Source of the DNA: an uncultured Parabacteroides sp.
GTDB lineage: Bacteria; Bacteroidota; Bacteroidia; Bacteroidales; Tannerellaceae
Assembly: GCA_900547435.1 (NCBI GenBank)
Contig: URGO01000154.1
Span: forward strand, 1-6,757
Reading direction: 5' to 3'
DNA length: 6,757 nt
A model generated the notes under the pieces. The model saw only the letters and a list, made by a program, of their open reading frames with translations, did no database searches and was not told the origin of the DNA. This document shows, one piece after another, positions 6,609-6,757 of this stretch. Position numbers and translations under genes: made by a program. Each line of letters begins with the position of its first letter. Position 1 is the first letter of the stretch.

Positions 6609-6636
6609 CAAAGATAGTAATTCTTTTTTTATCAAA
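6609..6636 (-). promoter_or_regulatory. Putative nusB promoter
   Basis: On the - strand, TATCTTTG (6609-6616) is an exact -7 match and TTTG (6633-6636) an exact -33 match, but the spacer is 16 bp, shorter than the usual 19-21. The leader to the nusB ATG would be about 30-35 bases. The -33 box ends 8 bp from the edge of the 22-bp-period array at 6645-6750. Confidence 0.5.
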
Positions 6637-6644
6637 GGCTCGTT

Positions 6645-6750
6645 TTCTCCATAAAAATTCATGCCTATGTTTGTCGGAAAAGATGCCTATCTTTTCGGGA
6701 AAAGATAACTATCTTTTTGTCTGAAGATAGGCATGAATTTTTAGGGAGAA
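6645..6750. repeat. Second 22-bp-period dyad array, upstream of nusB
   Basis: Units start at 6661, 6683, 6705 and 6727, exactly 22 bp apart, with ATGCCTAT, ATGCCTAT, ATAACTAT and the inverse ATAGGCAT. Units 1 and 2 agree at 18 of 22 positions, units 2 and 3 at 15. The two central cores are hairpins: GAAAAGAT/ATCTTTTC around GCCT (6677-6696) and GAAAAGAT/ATCTTTTT around AACT (6699-6718). The outer arms 6645-6668 and 6727-6750 are a 24-bp inverted repeat with one mismatch. The block is centred at 6697.5. Its sequence is unrelated to the array at 223-322, although the layout matches. ATAGG recurs at 6750, so the element may continue beyond the window. Function is unknown. Confidence 0.83.
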
Positions 6751-6757
6751 TAGGTGA

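Noticed and set aside
6645..6750. CRISPR array.
   Set aside because: The period is 22 bp with no spacers of CRISPR length, the units are degenerate palindromes, and no cas genes are present. The same holds for 223-322.

Overview
The window looks like ordinary chromosomal DNA from a Bacteroidales bacterium, probably a Bacteroides or Parabacteroides relative (genus is a guess). The reasons are promoters of the Bacteroidetes type (TAnnTTTG at -7, TTTG near -33), a SusA-like periplasmic amylase, a DUF5606 protein, an unusually long NusB, and the gene order nusB-yajC-ybbR-coaE-DUF5606, which I know from this order.

Left part, + strand. A possible 3' end of an upstream gene (stop at 50) is followed by a strong rho-independent terminator (123-161). 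Bases 162-222 hold nothing I can name. At 223-322 lies an array of four palindromic units repeated every 22 bp, arranged as a large imperfect dyad. It sits just upstream of a good promoter (339-369) for a secreted GH13 enzyme of the neopullulanase/cyclomaltodextrinase type (416-2257). A second -7 element (2303-2310) precedes a two-gene unit: a DivIC/FtsB-like division protein (2330-2635) and a four-helix membrane protein of unknown function (2640-2978).

Centre. The + and - strand genes converge on a 16-bp-stem hairpin (2995-3040) that can stop transcription from both sides.

Right part, - strand, read from right to left: nusB (antitermination factor), yajC (Sec translocase accessory), ybbR-like (membrane-anchored YbbR repeats), coaE (last step of CoA synthesis) and a DUF5606 gene. 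The ybbR and coaE frames overlap by 4 bp. Extra -7 elements precede yajC and the DUF5606 gene, so the cluster is probably an operon with internal promoters. The 187 bases right of nusB hold a likely nusB promoter and a second 22-bp-period array (6645-6750), again with four units and an inverted repeat as its outer arms, but with an unrelated sequence.

The genes are mostly housekeeping. The unexplained structure is the pair of 22-bp-period dyad arrays, each immediately upstream of a promoter. They share architecture but not sequence.
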